This document shows positions 12,553 to 27,644 of a stretch of DNA of 64,000 nucleotides, one piece after another. This DNA comes from Aquila chrysaetos chrysaetos (Eukaryota; Chordata; Aves; Accipitriformes; Accipitridae). Numbering within the stretch: the stretch's first letter is position 1; each line of letters begins with the position of its first letter. Below the pieces are notes generated by a model that was given only the letters and a program-made list of their open reading frames with translations, did not search any database and was not told where the DNA came from. Made by a program: the position numbers and the translations under genes. The stretch spans positions 46,294,120 through 46,358,119 of the forward strand of contig NC_044006.1 of assembly GCF_900496995.4 (NCBI RefSeq), given 5' to 3'.

Positions 12553-13465
12553 AAGTCAGACATTCTCTCCTCTCTCATCTCCCTCTCCTCGTGCCAAAAC
12601 TGAACTCGCCTGTAATCATTTGCTTTACCATTCTGACTGCTTAAAGACAAGTCTGCCATTGCTATGTTCTCAGCTGACACTACATGCTTATTGCTTTGAC
12701 CAAAATCAAAAGGGGCATTCTCAGCATGTGGACCTTTCGGGTGATTTTCCAAATGCTCAAGATGGGGAATAACACAAGCTTTCCAAACCTACACTATAAA
12801 CTTTTACATTTTCTCCAGCCATGGAGGCAAAGAAAATTTGCCATAAATATTCACTGAAGTCTATTTTGTAAAAAGATGCTTTGTTGTGTGTTTTCATGAG
12901 AACAGTTATCAAGTCTATTGCCTTCTATATCATGTTTTATGAACTTCTGACAACAGCTTAAAAATACAACACCTAGTATCTGCTTTCAGATTAATTATAA
13001 AAAAAATGCCTTGCATGCTGACCTTTCTCTTATCTCAGTATACCAAAAATTAAAATATGCATGGCAGCAATCAAAAAGTAAAGCTGAACAAACTATTTAT
13101 TTGTTGTTGTAATTATTTAATGAGCTTTTATGTGTGTTATTTCCCTCCAAAATGTTCTTATGTTTATAGCTTTCCTCATGTATCAAAGTATTTCCCTATG
13201 ATTTGTGGCTGGATTAGAACATACATTTTGTAGATAATGTAAAATAGACATTTTAGCATTCTAGGTATATATATTTTAATTTTGAACATTCATAGACTTA
13301 GGTGTTATTTTGAAGTAGCAACATAAAAATTGTTTTTTTCACTCTCCACTCTGTATTATTTTTGTTTAAAAGTGTGCAATCAAAAGACAGATATGATGAC
13401 TTCCTTTCAAATTCGTTGGTTTCTTTTTTTTTTTTTTTACAAAAATAAACACTGCTAAAAAACTG
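12553..13465 (+). other. SOSTDC1: SOSTDC1 3' untranslated region
   Basis: About 0.9 kb of AT-rich sequence follows the stop codon, with several ATTTA words of the kind seen in unstable regulatory mRNAs. The end is inferred from the AATAAA at 13444. An earlier ATTAAA at 13049 could give a shorter isoform. Ends are inferred, not observed. Confidence 0.6.
13444..13449 (+). promoter_or_regulatory. SOSTDC1: Polyadenylation signal AATAAA of SOSTDC1
   Basis: A canonical AATAAA follows a T-rich run and is followed about 20 nt later by the GT-rich stretch GTATTGTCTGG. It is the best candidate for the main 3' end, giving a 3' UTR of about 0.9 kb. Confidence 0.6.
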
Positions 13466-14325
13466 TATTGTCTGGCTCTATGTATGAAAATGCACACATT
13501 TTAATCAGTCACAACATTTAATCTTAAAAAGTGGGAGAACGTTATTTGGTGAAAAAAATCTACCCATTATATTTAACATTAAAACAATCTTTCTGTGGAG
13601 TCTTTTTGGATGTAAAAATCTTATATGGCCATTTAACAGATGGTGCTTATTAATGGTTCAAGCCAGGTTCTTATTTAACAATTCTCAAGTTGTACATTGC
13701 AGAAGAAGTGTATATCTGGGAAGTTTTACAAGCTAGTAAGACACCACCATTTTTTTTCCTTTTCATTAGTGATGATCAAGTCAAAGACTAATGGTAAAAA
13801 TACCATGGAGTTTCATCTTTCCCATAGTGCTGATAGAGCCCTGCACATTATCCACAAATTCTTATAGAATGTATCAGGAAATATATAGTAAGGAATCTAT
13901 CTTTCAACACATAGTCCATGAATCACCTGCTCTTAATCTTTCAAACTATATTGAAATACTATGGGCAAGATTTCATCATGGGATTCTGCTGCTCTTAAAT
14001 CATTAACTTTTACAACCCATTTGCACCCAAAGAAAAGATTACACAAGAAGAGAGTAATGAAGAGTCTTGCCTGATAAGGTCTCACACAAGCTCTCTTTGA
14101 CCTTCTCTTTATCTCATTCTATTTTGCATTTTAATTCCAAAAGATTCATCATGAAGCTCTTGGCAGAGATCTTCCTTGGTCATTAACGTAGAACTGTTTG
14201 AAAATCATTGCTACTTCTTGACTTACTGAATCCTAAATTTTATTGACAAAATTTAATGATTTTTTCTCAAAGCTACTTTCAAGAATTCTCTTTAAAATCT
14301 GCTATATATAAGAAAGATATATATG

Positions 14326-14340
14326 CCCCCCCCCCCCCCC
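14326..14340. repeat. Poly-C tract (C15)
   Basis: Fifteen consecutive C bases directly follow an AT-rich ATATATATG stretch. Such tracts are length-unstable and prone to sequencing error. Confidence 0.85.
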
Positions 14341-17300
14341 AATTTTAAAAGTTCTACATGGTGGCAGTTAAAAAACATTGCATTAATGACATAGTTGTTT
14401 CAAGTTTAGTTCTGTGATCATGAAAATATCAGAACAATGAGATGAGAGACCATTTATACGTAAATTCTCTGATGTCAAAGGTGCTTCTTTTAAGCCTAAG
14501 AGGACAGATGATGTATAGAGGAGTTAGGGAGAGAGGTGTCATGACGTTGCTCCTAGACATATCATCAGTCCAGTGGACCTACAGATATCGTAGTTTTTTT
14601 ATTTTAACAGACATTATAATCTCATTCAATCCATTTTATGAGGGAAAGATTATTCCCAAATGCCAAATACCTATCCCTTTTTAGACTGTTCTCCAGCTAC
14701 TTCCTCAAGATGAGAAAGCACAGAAGATTAGATAATGGACCAACATTTAACCAAAAATATTTTCAAAGCCAGTAGTCACCACACATCAGTAAAGTTGCCC
14801 GGCCTGTTCTGTGTTTGACTACCAGGAATAAGATTGTGAAAAAAACCACACATCTTGCTCATGACTCTTCTACAGTCAGTGAAGCTGGACTGTAGGAACA
14901 ATATGCACATTTAAAAGGTGTTTGCATTTAGCAACAGAGATAATAACTCCTAGTTTCTCTTTTCATGCAGAACTACCTGAAGGGGAATAATTTGACACAC
15001 TTCGATTAAGATGACTTAATGATATTTTGCTGGATATGCTGTAGAAAGACTATGGAGCCCATCTCTAAGTCTGGCATATTTGAGGGAACATGAGGGAAGC
15101 CAGTAGGAGCTTTGTCCATCAGCAGTGACTTAACTTTGAAGTGCCACCCGAGTTAGCTATGGTCTCTTCTTTGGCCATGACTTTGGCCTTTTGTGGGGGA
15201 GATCTGCAGGAAAGCAGTGTTAGAAATACATTAATCTTGCATTTTCTTAAAGAATAGCATTACTCTCTGTGACTCATCTCCTAGCTCTGAATGCTTCAAT
15301 CTAGCCTATACAATCTGCCTTCTGTTTCATCCCATCACATGTGAACTCGCAGGGGTCTATCCAAGGATCCAGCAAAAGGCATTATACAAGTACATCCAAC
15401 TAGTTTTTTCTATATGGAGAGTTTCCAACATGTAAAGTTGCAGTGGGTGGGATATGGGCCATTTCTCTTGTACCTACAGTGGAGAATCATGCCAAAGTTT
15501 CTCAAAGATTCAATGAAAAAAATAGTACTGCTTAAACTGAAATAATTTTAAATATGATACATCTTCTTATGTTTGTTTCAGAGTTAAAAAGGAAAGACAA
15601 ACTTGCTAGAATTTTCTTCATTTTCACCTGAAATATTAAGCCAAATAGACACAAGAAGCATGTAAATGTTTTGAAAAAGTACAATGTAGAGATCAGGTAA
15701 GTTTATGCAAATTAGACCACTAAATAGTCCAGATTTATCACACTAAGAATATACAGAAGTTGACTTTCTCAATAATATCCTACCATATGGGCAGATCACT
15801 AAGTCCAGGGGCTTCTTAAAAAGTGTTTCAAAAATCTTAAAAAGAACCTAATAATTTTATAAATTCTCATACTTGCTTCTTTATAAAACTAAAAGTGAAT
15901 AAATTAGAAATAATCTGTTAATCTGCCATCATTATTTCATTATTTTTGAGTTGATGAAAACTGCCCCCAGCTAAGGGGTAAACTGTTTTATAATGAATGG
16001 AAATCAATTTTCCTTAGACATCACTAGAAACAAACTTAGCCAGATGCTGATTGTTTTGATAGCATGTAGCACTCAGAGGCACACTTCGTAGAGGCAGTGG
16101 TAGATAGTATATGTCATTAAGACATAATCAACTGCAGAAGTCAGAAGGGCCTGACACTTGCAGTCTAGAGTAGAAAAGCCCTTGAGAAGCTTATTTATTC
16201 AGTTTTTTAGTAATAGTAACAAATCTGTTGCTCTCTCCTTTCCAGCAGCCTTGCAGTCAAAACCACCCAATCCAAGTTCAGTCATTTGTTTGGAAATAAA
16301 GCAGACATTTGAATAACACCCTTCAAAATACCTAACAGATTCCTGCTAGTAAATCACTGTAGTCCTCCCAACCTTGACCTTTATATCCTTCCTGACGAAG
16401 TACAGCATTAATCAAGAAAGGACTGTTCAGTACATTCCACTGTGAGACTCTTGTTGCTACAGTATTAACCTGGAGGTGTTCAGTGGAAAATTATAAGGAA
16501 TCCTTAGTGTTGGAAGGCATCCTATTCTCATGATGCATTTCCTTTCCCGTAGGCCAGGCAAGGGGCTTTGATTTTAAGTTCAGTGACATACATATAAACA
16601 TCGCTCCAGGCTAAAACTGAAAATTCTCTAGAGATTTATGAGTTAAGCAGACATTCTGTCACTGGATTTGTTAATTTTGCCTGAACGTCGCCCCCACAAC
16701 AAAAAGCCTACCCATGCATCTTTCTGAAAGACATCCAGCCTTTCAGCTCACTTATTGTATGACTTATATGGAGTGACACACTAGAAAAATGTGATTTACA
16801 AGTGATATTGCCTAAGTAGTTAATATTCAAACATCTACCTTCCTCAGTACTTCCATGACAAGAAAATACTCTTCACTCTTAATTAATGCTCATCAAACTA
16901 AATGCCATGAAACTAACTAGTCTCTGCTAATTGCTGAGAAAAATCTCTACAAACACTGAACTGTAACACCATTTTGGGAGTTTGTTTTTTCTTAACTAAC
17001 TTTGGTTTGACAACCTATTATAGCAAATGAGGTAGTGTTATATTACCTAGCTGGAGTTCAGGCCTTCTTAATGCCTCTATACAACCACAAAGAAATACAG
17101 AGGACGTCTTAATATAAATGAAAATCAGGACCACTCACTTTAATAGGGCTGTTTGTGGAATATGGTACTTCATGAATTTAAAGGAAAATAAAAAAATTCA
17201 GCTCCCTGGAAAAGAGGCCTAAATCAGAATACACTGCAACAATAATATAGTTCTGTTTACTAAACCCCCCAAAAAACTGCTGTCAAAAAGTGACATTTGT

Positions 17301-17905
17301 TACATCTACTTAAGTACAAAATATTAAATCACCTAAAAATGTTTTGTTGAACACTTTGTCTATTTCTTGTCCCCTGCCCCATTTTAGTAGTTGTACAATA
17401 GTATATTATTGTCTCATTGTTTAAACCTTTAGCTGTTCTGAACTGTATTTACTATGGCACACTTGCTTTTTGATACAGAAATATTTTAAATCTCTTTTTA
17501 GAATGACTGGATGCATCATTTTTTAATTTTGACTACTGAGAGGAAAAGTCATGCTCTGACTTGGTCTAGGAGTTCCACATTTGATTTGTTTTGTTAGCCC
17601 CAGTGAGAAGTGACTTAGTGAGGAAATTGCAAAGAAACTTAGTAAAAGCATAAACCAGTCTGAAGTCCGATGCTTTGGTGGGCTAAAGAAGAGCTAGCCA
17701 GGCACATTCATTAAAGTTCTTTTATATGAAACAGTGGAGAGATGAGGGAGAGGGCCTAAGGAGAAAAGTACTTGTCTAGCCCTACCACAAGAACAGCCAC
17801 TGAGAAATGGAGGGACTATGCAGAGCTTTAAAACAGACCCTGTAGCACAAAGACTTTGTTTTAATTGCAGCTGAAGCAAGTTTAAACATCTGTTGCTTGT
17901 TAGAT

Positions 17906-17948
17906 TATTATTTTATTTATTTACTTATTTATTTATTCATTTATTTTT
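17906..17948. repeat. Imperfect (TTTA)n tetranucleotide repeat
   Basis: Roughly ten TTTA/TTAT units, two of them interrupted by C substitutions, form a decayed microsatellite. Confidence 0.8.
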
Positions 17949-19330
17949 GGGATGGGTTGAAGAAAGCTCTTTTAGATTCCCTATGGCCATTAAGCTGGGA
18001 TGGAGAACAGAGGTCTGAGTGTTTCTAAAATGTAAAGCTGCAAAAATTTTGGTTTTAGCAAGGATCACTTGCACTTTTTTCCCACTGAAAAAGCCTGCTG
18101 AAACTTTTGCTTCTGTATGTCTTTATTGCAATTTTTAGGATGGTAGCCAGAACAGCTTATAGCAGCAGGGAACAGGTTGTATTGCTGCACTGCATCTTTT
18201 GTTTTCAGATATTGAAATGTCTGAATCTGGGTGTGTCTAGAAGAGGAGAAAGAAGAGAAAATGGATTAAAAGAAAAATGGAACAAAATGACATGTGGAGG
18301 ACAGCATGTGCTGCATGTCCTTCATTTTCTTCTGATCATTGCAACTTTTCATGAGACTTCCAAAAGACTTGCTCTACCTGTAGATTGCCAAGCCAAACAT
18401 TAGCTAATGCACATGCTACCCTTGGGATTTAATAGACTGCCAAGTCTAAATTCACATGGTAGATAACCATTTCTGACTGTCTCTCTGTCCTCTCTTCCCA
18501 TGCAAAGGGAAGAATGCACAGCGCTGTGCGCCTCTACCATCCACACATTCCATACTGAACCAGGGCAAGTCAGGGAGACTTTGGAATCTGACATCCTCAC
18601 AGAAACTCACATTTCACTGGATTGGTCATATCTTCTGGTGGGCAACCACAGCCTCCTCTTTCTGAGGAGAAAAAATGCTACCTAAGCTGAAAAGGTTCAC
18701 ATACAGGTTTCCTAGAAAGCTATCGGTCTACCACACACCTGGACTTCCTTGTTGAAGAATTTGGCTCAAAATCTTGCTTACAACCTACATAACATCTATC
18801 AGTAGATTCCCTCTCAGCGTTACCCTTATAAAATTACAGTAATCTGATTTTGTGAACAAGACCATTAAGAACACAGGTAGTGAGTTATCCATAAAACCTC
18901 TTTTAGGTTCTCTGCAACTATTGTCCCGGTATTTTCTTTTGAACTTTTTGTAATCAGTTTTGAATCTTGACACTTCTGCCAGAAGAAAATGTTTGCAACA
19001 TCCTTTGCCACAAATAAAGTAAATATTAAGATGGATTTCCATTTTTATTTGCTTAATTAAATACTTTTTTGCATACTTCTTCCATAAAAGCCCTCATTAG
19101 GCAGACCATTCAAGCCACTGTCTGAATCTTAACTTAAGAATGCAGTACTTTGTGGTAGTCTTTATCTACTCAAATACTGCAGCTCCTTGCAACTCTGCCT
19201 GCTTCTGCCCTCCACTTTGAAACTTCTGGCTCTGGCAAAATCTAAATCCTCTTTCCCATGGTGTCTCAATGACCAAACTCTTTTCTTTCTAGTAGTCAGG
19301 TTACTTATCCCATAATTTTGTTCCAACATA

Positions 19331-19332
19331 CA

Positions 19333-19367
<35 letters not shown>

Positions 19368-19370
19368 AAA
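19331..19370. repeat. (CA)8 microsatellite followed by A25 tract
   Basis: A CA dinucleotide array runs directly into 25 A residues. A compound tract like this can be the tail of a retrotransposed sequence, but the preceding 200 bp show no recognisable element or gene. Confidence 0.85.
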
Positions 19371-22300
19371 GGAAGCATTACTTAATCCATTTTCTGAAGT
19401 GTTCAGTACTGAAGAAAACAATGTATGTGGAAACACAAGTGTACTGGCACAGGTAAGTGTCAGGAAGAATTTTTAAAGTAAGAAGAGTTGGACTGCATTA
19501 CTCAGAAAAACAGTAACAGGATACAGAACATTTTTCATTAAGTAGTTGGTTTGCATCCAGCTAGATTAGTATGTTGGAAAATGGTTAACCTTTGATGGTT
19601 GCTCAGTGGTATATGTTAAGCAGGCTGAGCCTCTATAATTGCTGGATGACAGGTAGCCACATTGCTGCAGTTGGGAAAAATCTGTAACCTTAATCTTTCT
19701 AAAAACTGAACAGGATCAAAGGACTGACCCTTTCTAATCTGACATTTTCATACTAGAACTGGACAAGCCAGCAAAGGATGAGGCAAAGGATTAGGACAGG
19801 ACTACTCTTTTTAGGGACTGTCATCCTGCAGGTTTTGCTCACTATAAAGCAACTGTGTAGAAAGAGAAAAAAAGATTCACAAACCTTTCCACAAGTCGGG
19901 CTGCATTTTAAGGCACTTCCTTTACAAACTGCGAAAAATATTAGAATGTAACAATAAAAAATCAAAAGAAGAGGAGAAAAAATTAACTAGCTCCACATGA
20001 TTGTTTTGTCTAATGTGTACCATACAAATCCACAATGAAGGCAAAGTCCAATTTTTTGTGTTGGACAGTATCTTGTCTTACCTCCTCCAGTTTCAGTCCC
20101 TGCTGGTATAGCTAGGACCAGTCTTCATTTGTTAAGTAAAAACTTACATGGATGGAATCCCTCCTATATGAACTCTGCCGGACTGAGCTCATCTAGGTTC
20201 TCCAGACATGGGACTAATGAATAACATTCCTGGCATTCTAAGAGTAAGGACCATTATTAACATGACAAGAGATGCAGAAGCAATACTTTCAGTGTAGTAA
20301 TAAATAGTAAAACTTGTACTCCTATTCATACCAAGCCTGCAAATTTTCATTGCTTGTGTTTGATTCTCTCCATCATTTCAAATTTGGTGAACTGTTTCAC
20401 ATTGCTTCATAAACATTCCATGGAGATAACACAGAACATGGTAAAGCAATAAAACATGACATGATAACATGCACACACCAAAATTAAAACAAACAAAGAT
20501 TTAGAGCAGTGAAAATCCCAACTATTGCAAATCTAACTTCAGCTTTTAAGTATTCTCTAATGTTTCACTACATCATTCTGTATTACTGGCATCTGTGGCT
20601 TAATACCACATATTTAACCAGTTTATAGACTATCTCTGCTTTGAATCATTTTGGGAAAAGGAAACTAGCATTAGCCTTTCCTCAGAGGTAACTGTTTTTC
20701 CAGTCAATAACTGGACACCTGTCAAAAAACAATAAATTAAACATTTCTTTTTTTACTGAGATGATAGAGCACTATTCTAATGGCTGGTGCCTGCTGTTAA
20801 GTCACAATGACAGTGGAAAACAGCCTCTGGGATTTCCATCCCTCAACTTGCATGTCTTAATCTTTGTTAGGGTCACCACACAATGTACTCTGACAGTTGA
20901 ACACCCTAAAACACAATTCCTATAAACCAGCACAATAAATGGTGATGTTAAAGCTGAGCAGATAGCCCTACCCAACCGTGGCATTACTTAACATCTGACC
21001 AACCTATCTAGAATCTACGAAGACCCTGTCGGAGCCAAGTGTTTAAGACTAATCAATCATTTCTAATGAAAAATTACGAGGCCTCCACCTCATCACCTAC
21101 TTGCCAAACCACTCCCCAAAGTAGTAGAAAACCTTCTTCAAGTCTTTAACATTTCTGAATTTCACAAAAACTCCTGCAGTCAGGGCTCACTCTCATGAAT
21201 TATTGGATTAGATACTATGGAGTAATTCTCTTATCTTTAAATTCTTTCACTTTGTGTACACAAAATACTCCTTAGCTCTTGAGCTAACTAACCTTCCATA
21301 CCCCAGAGAAATAGCCTAAAGGATTATCGAGTAGAGAACGGATGAACACTCTAGGCTGAATATAACATTTTAGGGGGAAGCTTTAAAATGTGTGTCAAAC
21401 ATCAAATGAAATCTCTGTCCATTTTTTCTCTAGCACTTGCACAGAACATAAGCAAGATGATTCCTCTGTGTATCAAGTATTCACAGACTCCAGAAAAAAA
21501 TTATCTATCAGAACCATGTAAAACAATACCAAAAGTGTGACATAAAACACATTGATGCAACAGGTGAAACTCAACATATGTTTTTCAACACTTACCTACA
21601 ATGATGTGCAAGCATGGAAACGCTCCACTGTGTTCAGAGACCACATTTCCATTACATTTGTAGCATTCATACTCTATTTACGCTTCAACTATTAACAAAC
21701 TAAAAATCATGTAACACTTCTACCTCATTAACTAAAATTTGTGTCTCCTTACACCATTTTGTCAAAAATCAAAACCATACATCAGAAATATTTTGCAGAA
21801 CTGCGTATGAAGGCAATAGCATTTAGAATTCCCCTTAGGGATCTGTTCCATAGGTGATTCTATGCACACTGTATACTAGGCCTGTAAGCGCTCTTTGATA
21901 TTTGATAGTCAACTATTTACATCATTTAAGTTATGCATGTGCATAACTCCCTTGCTGAATACATGCTGTTTTGATCTCTGTTCCACACAGCAATAGGAGC
22001 AAATCAATAGCACAATACTTTATGTAAGTATTCCACACATCTATAGCATCTTTCATCAAAGAATCTCAGAGCAAGAAATAACCCTTTGCAATCATATTTG
22101 TAAAAATACAAACATAAAAATATGCTAATATGAAATAAGATAAGATTTCCCTGAAGGTGTTAGTTACAATTTGGAGGGAAAATAGTTTTGCCTTTTTCAA
22201 CATTCCACTATCTATTATACTGCCTCAAGCTGTATGTTCCCTATGGCATGATATTGACTTGGGAACCACTGTCACCACGGAGCAAATACTCTGCGGCAGC

Positions 22301-24464
22301 TGCTGTGCAACAAAGACTGAAACAGCGAAGATGTAAGTCTGCGTGGAGCAGAACTGCGTGGAGGGTCGATTAGGTGTCAGTTGCAGGCAACAAGTAAAAG
22401 ATTGTGAAGAGCATAAAACCCCCCTATCACACGATTACTTTCTCTAGTGATCAGTCAGAACTGAAATAAAATATCTGGAAACAAAATGCCTACCCAGACT
22501 ATGCTTTCTCTTTTTTTTTTTTTTTCATAGATGTAGAAATTATGATGAAGCCTAAGACTTTGAGATCTCCTGTAAACTGCTATAAATAGCAACAGACATC
22601 CAAGATAAATCCTGAAATACTGTCTTTTTGGGGACTTTCTAATCTCTTTAAATATGCAAAGAACCTGTGTCTGTCTCTGTAAACAGTGACTTCAGCAATT
22701 AGAGACAGTTATTGGTGACTTAAAGAAAGCCAAGTCTGCTATCCTACTTGAACAGAAAAGCTCTCTAAAGAGAACTGATATTCCACTTGCTTACTTCCAG
22801 CTCTGGGTGTTCATTTTATGGCTTGCCACCACTGAAGTAATAACTTATATATCTGGATAAAATTAGTGAAATACAATCCTGCAAACACAAGGTTCTGGCT
22901 AAAAGCCTGCCTCACTGCTCAGAATGCTGCACATACTTTGTTAGCTGCAAGAATGGCTCTCAGATTTTAAATATTTTTAGCTTTATATTGTCTTTTACAG
23001 ATCTTGCACTTCCACAGTAGGAAGTATTGTATTTTTTTGTAATTTTGCTTTTACAATTCACTTTAATTTGCAAAATGTTCCTTGACTGCATGCATTTGCC
23101 TTTAAAACACACAATAGTGAACCTTGCTGCTAGTCAAAAGGTAAATTCATCTTATATTGCCTGCATTAAAAACAAAATGCTTCAAGAGCTTAGAAATTAC
23201 TTTGAAAAAGGGACAGACAATTTCTCAGTCCTCTACAGAAGACTCTATTGCAATTTTAAATTAAGAAATTTTGCTCTTTTACTCATTTTTCACAGAAATC
23301 TTTCAGTATGATTTCTACCACTCCAATAACTTAATGTTATCTGGAAACACTATTATGAGTTTCAGTTACAGAAAGAGATTTTTTTTTTTTTTCTCAGCAG
23401 TTAATTTTTCAGGTGAATTTCACTTCTGTAATTTGATACCAATTTGTACATATCTTCTTCAAGAAAAAAGAAAAACCCCCACTTTTCTTTTCAAACATAT
23501 GATTGGCATATTTACTGCATAATTGCAAACTACTACTGTAGTTTCAGATGTTATACCCCTGCACAGAAATGATGGATTAGCTGGCTCTTTATTTGCTTTG
23601 AGGCAAAAATGTTGCCTCTGTCCCTCTTTATCCAACTAAAAACCATGTAAAATTGTTCTCCCAATATGTGTGAATTTACTTTCTACCCTACTTCAAATGT
23701 TTATATATGAACATGCACGTATATGCACAGTAACCAAATTATTAGATTGATTCAATAAGAAATGCAAAATGGAATGGAACTGAAGCAAATTATGTATTCA
23801 CAAAATGCCACTGTGTTTTATTGCATGTTACTATCAAATGAATATTAAAAAGATGTAAAAAAAAAAAAAAATCCCAATTTTCTTAACTCATGCTAAGACA
23901 CAGCAAAAATTGATAATGATGTTAAATATGCTCTTCCTTCCACATCATTGTCTAAGAAAACAGAAAATAAAAGGAGAAATATCAGTAACAAGCTCAGTCT
24001 AACAAAGACTCCAAGAACTTATACTGAAGGGCTTCTTGAAGAACTAACAGGTGCTATCAACACCAGACAAGAATCTTTTGACTCCATAGGGACTGTGGAA
24101 AGCATGAAAACTTCTGAAGCATCTGACATTCAAGTGCAGCCAAAAGCAGCTTCAAAGTGCTGTTTGGCTGGATCATCAAATCTCACCATAAATATACAAC
24201 ATATTTGATGACACTGAAGTCTGCATCCATCAAAGTTATTATTAAACATAATTTCTTCTGGACAGATCAAGCCTCGTCCACCTAGCATAATAAGGAAAAC
24301 GGGCTTCAGAACAAGAACAGAACTAATTTTGGCATGTGATCCTCTTTCTGCAATCTCTCTTGCCTTTTTATCCTTCACAGAAGAAATTAATATGCATGAA
24401 AGAAACGAAGTGGGGAAACATGGCTGGGTAAGAGAGAAGGTACTAGGCACAACAGTCTGTTGGA

Positions 24465-25306
<842 letters not shown>

Positions 25307-27352
25307 AGTGTAAAAACAATGTCAAGAAGGAAGGTGAAAATAGTTCTGAAGGTTGTGTTTGGGAACATCCTACTTACCTACCCCTCAGAACCAATGTACA
25401 GTGGGAGGAGCCCTAGGAAGTAAAAAGACCTTATTTTGCTCCTTATAATAATGCAAACAAGAAAAAAGTCTGGAAAATTAGCTACAGCTGACTAGATTAA
25501 TGTCTGTGCTCTTTATGAATGGAAGTATAAAGACCTGAGTCAGGAATTCAGAATGTCTGTTACACTGAAAAAAAGTGGGAATGTTGCAGAACAACCTGCC
25601 ATGAATGAACTGCTGCAAGAAAAAGTCAGAATAATGTCACTTATGCGATCCAAGATGATTGTGGATGCTGGAGGTGCCTACCTTAAGAAAAAAAAATTTG
25701 TTTTGGGCATCTGATAACAGAGAAGTGATGCTGAATGGACGGCAATCTGCACAGAAGGGATAAGTCAGGGAAAACTTGGAAGTCCTGAAAAGAGCCAACA
25801 GACAAATATATGTCATCAGTCAGGAATTAGGTGTAGAGAAATACCTTCCAAGACAAGAAAATATAAGACCCACTACAAAGGTAAAGAATCAGGCAAACAC
25901 AGTTTCTGAGGCAATGGATTTTCTAAAAAAAAATCCCACATGATAAAGTCTTGAAGACAATGAGACCAACACTTGTCGGGAGGAAGGCAGTTCAACTTCT
26001 AGCTAATGCTTTCACTGGTGAAAAGGGTCTCAATTCCAGAAGTTTTTCAGCCATCTGTATAACTCCTCTTCTTTCCTCTTCTTCACACACCCATTTCCTT
26101 CAATGCCCATGATAATACATTTGTTCCTTACAGAAGCTTTTGGAGACATCACTATTTAGAAGGCGCATCTGTGTATCTTCATTTAAAAGGTCTTCCTTTG
26201 TTTGCCATCAGTCCCTCTCATATTTCACTGCATGGTATGAGCTGATGTAATTTCTGTTCATTGCTTTAACTGTCAAGACACCTCTGCATGTAAAATGCCT
26301 TTGTTCTCCACTGTACTGTCCAATTTTCCAGGACTTTCCTGCTATTGCAGGTATCAAGGATATCTGTGAACCCTGCCTTTGCTGGCAGGAATCACTTCAC
26401 TCCTGTTGTATGACTCCTACTCAGGATCATTTTACCCCAGTCCACAGCCAGCACTGACAAAGCAGCCCAGCTGGGACATAAACTTCCTTCCATGCTGCTT
26501 TTTCAGTCAGAACTACTCCTCAAAAAAGTCTCCATATGTGTTCTACTTATGTTCCTCTTAACACAACTAAAAGAAACGTGAAAAGCTGTAAATAAGTTAG
26601 CTTCTCAAAGATATAAAGAATAGATCAAAAAATCCTACAGACTCTAAAGCCTCTGGTCATTTTAGGACACCCTGCATATAAGACACTGATTTTTTCCTAA
26701 AAATAATGTCAAAGAGGACAGCATTAGGGCCCTGGGTGCACCCACCTTCAAGCAGTTTAGCTGGCTGAGTTAAGGAGTTTAGCTTGCCAAATCCAAAGGC
26801 AGCTCTTCCACTAATAAGAGCTGTTATGAAGAAAGCTAGAAGCAAGGGCCTAACCCTCCTTTCCTCCTTTTCCCTTGAGAGACACTTTTAAGCAGAGTCT
26901 TTATCGTTGGCCCCCTATGTCTGCACCTGGTCTGGTCCCTCCCCGACCTTGACCCGCACCCACTGGCTCCACTTCCCAGCTTGCCCTGCGACCTGCCACC
27001 TGAGACCTTGCTGGGTGATCTCCGAACTATGCCCCACCCTGAGGGTCCGATCCTGACCGTCACTCCTGCTCCTTGTTGGTGAGGCCACTGTTCTTGCCTG
27101 CCTTGATACTGCGCTCTGCTCCCCCTCCCTTTTGGGGTGGCTGGCCCTCACTGCTCCCCGATAAGCAGCAACAAGCTCACAAGAGTTCCTTCAAATTTGC
27201 AAGGCTACCTTTACAGCAAGATGTCCACAACTTTCAGATGAGGACAGAGCATACCAACAGTGTTTAAATACACTCAAGTCACAGCCTAAGATGTACAGAG
27301 AAGCCAGGCATACCAACCCGAGGCCTGTTTTGCCGATTACAAACGTGTGCCC
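25307..27352. other. Intergenic spacer between SOSTDC1 and CRPPA, right part
   Basis: No supported gene. The left part is ordinary AT-rich sequence. From about 26860 to 27170 the composition changes to C-rich (see findings), then grades into the CpG island of the CRPPA promoter. Confidence 0.6.
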
Positions 27353-27360
27353 TGACGTCA
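27353..27360. promoter_or_regulatory. Full palindromic CRE (TGACGTCA)
   Basis: This is a perfect 8-bp cAMP-response element consensus, the binding site for CREB/ATF dimers. It lies about 1 kb upstream of the CRPPA start codon, at the left edge of the CpG-rich region. Function is inferred from motif and location. Confidence 0.5.
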
Positions 27361-27411
27361 CGCTTAGCAAGCCTCCTTCGCCACCTAATGGGTATCAGCC
27401 CTGGGAGTTTT

Positions 27412-27416
27412 CCAAT
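27412..27416 (+). promoter_or_regulatory. CCAAT box (CCAATCA context)
   Basis: CCAAT in the favourable TTCCAATCAAC context lies 52 bp after the CRE. It is a plausible NF-Y site of the CRPPA upstream region. Confidence 0.4.
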
Positions 27417-27644
27417 CAACCCGTCTCAGCTACTGCCCACAGTAACACCGTAAGACGAGCCGGAACATCCCAGCCTCTCCCAGTGAACTGACTGCTGCTA
27501 TTTCGACCTCCCCCTCCTGGGATTAAGGGCAACGCACACCAGATTTTGGCAGGCGCCCCCAGCCAGCCCGCGGAGAAGCAGCCCTCTCACGGCCGAGGCT
27601 CGCACGAAGGCACAGGGCGGCAGGTCGGTCCGCCTTGCCCCCGG

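Larger units (their letters stand above)
13466..24464. other. Intergenic spacer between SOSTDC1 and CRPPA, left part
   Basis: About 11 kb of AT-rich DNA with no supported gene. It holds homopolymer and simple repeats (C15 at 14326, a TTTA-type array near 17906, CA plus poly-A at 19331). One 104-codon open frame of unknown meaning lies at 23897-24208. Several developmental enhancers of SOSTDC1 could lie here, but none is identifiable by reading alone. Confidence 0.6.
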
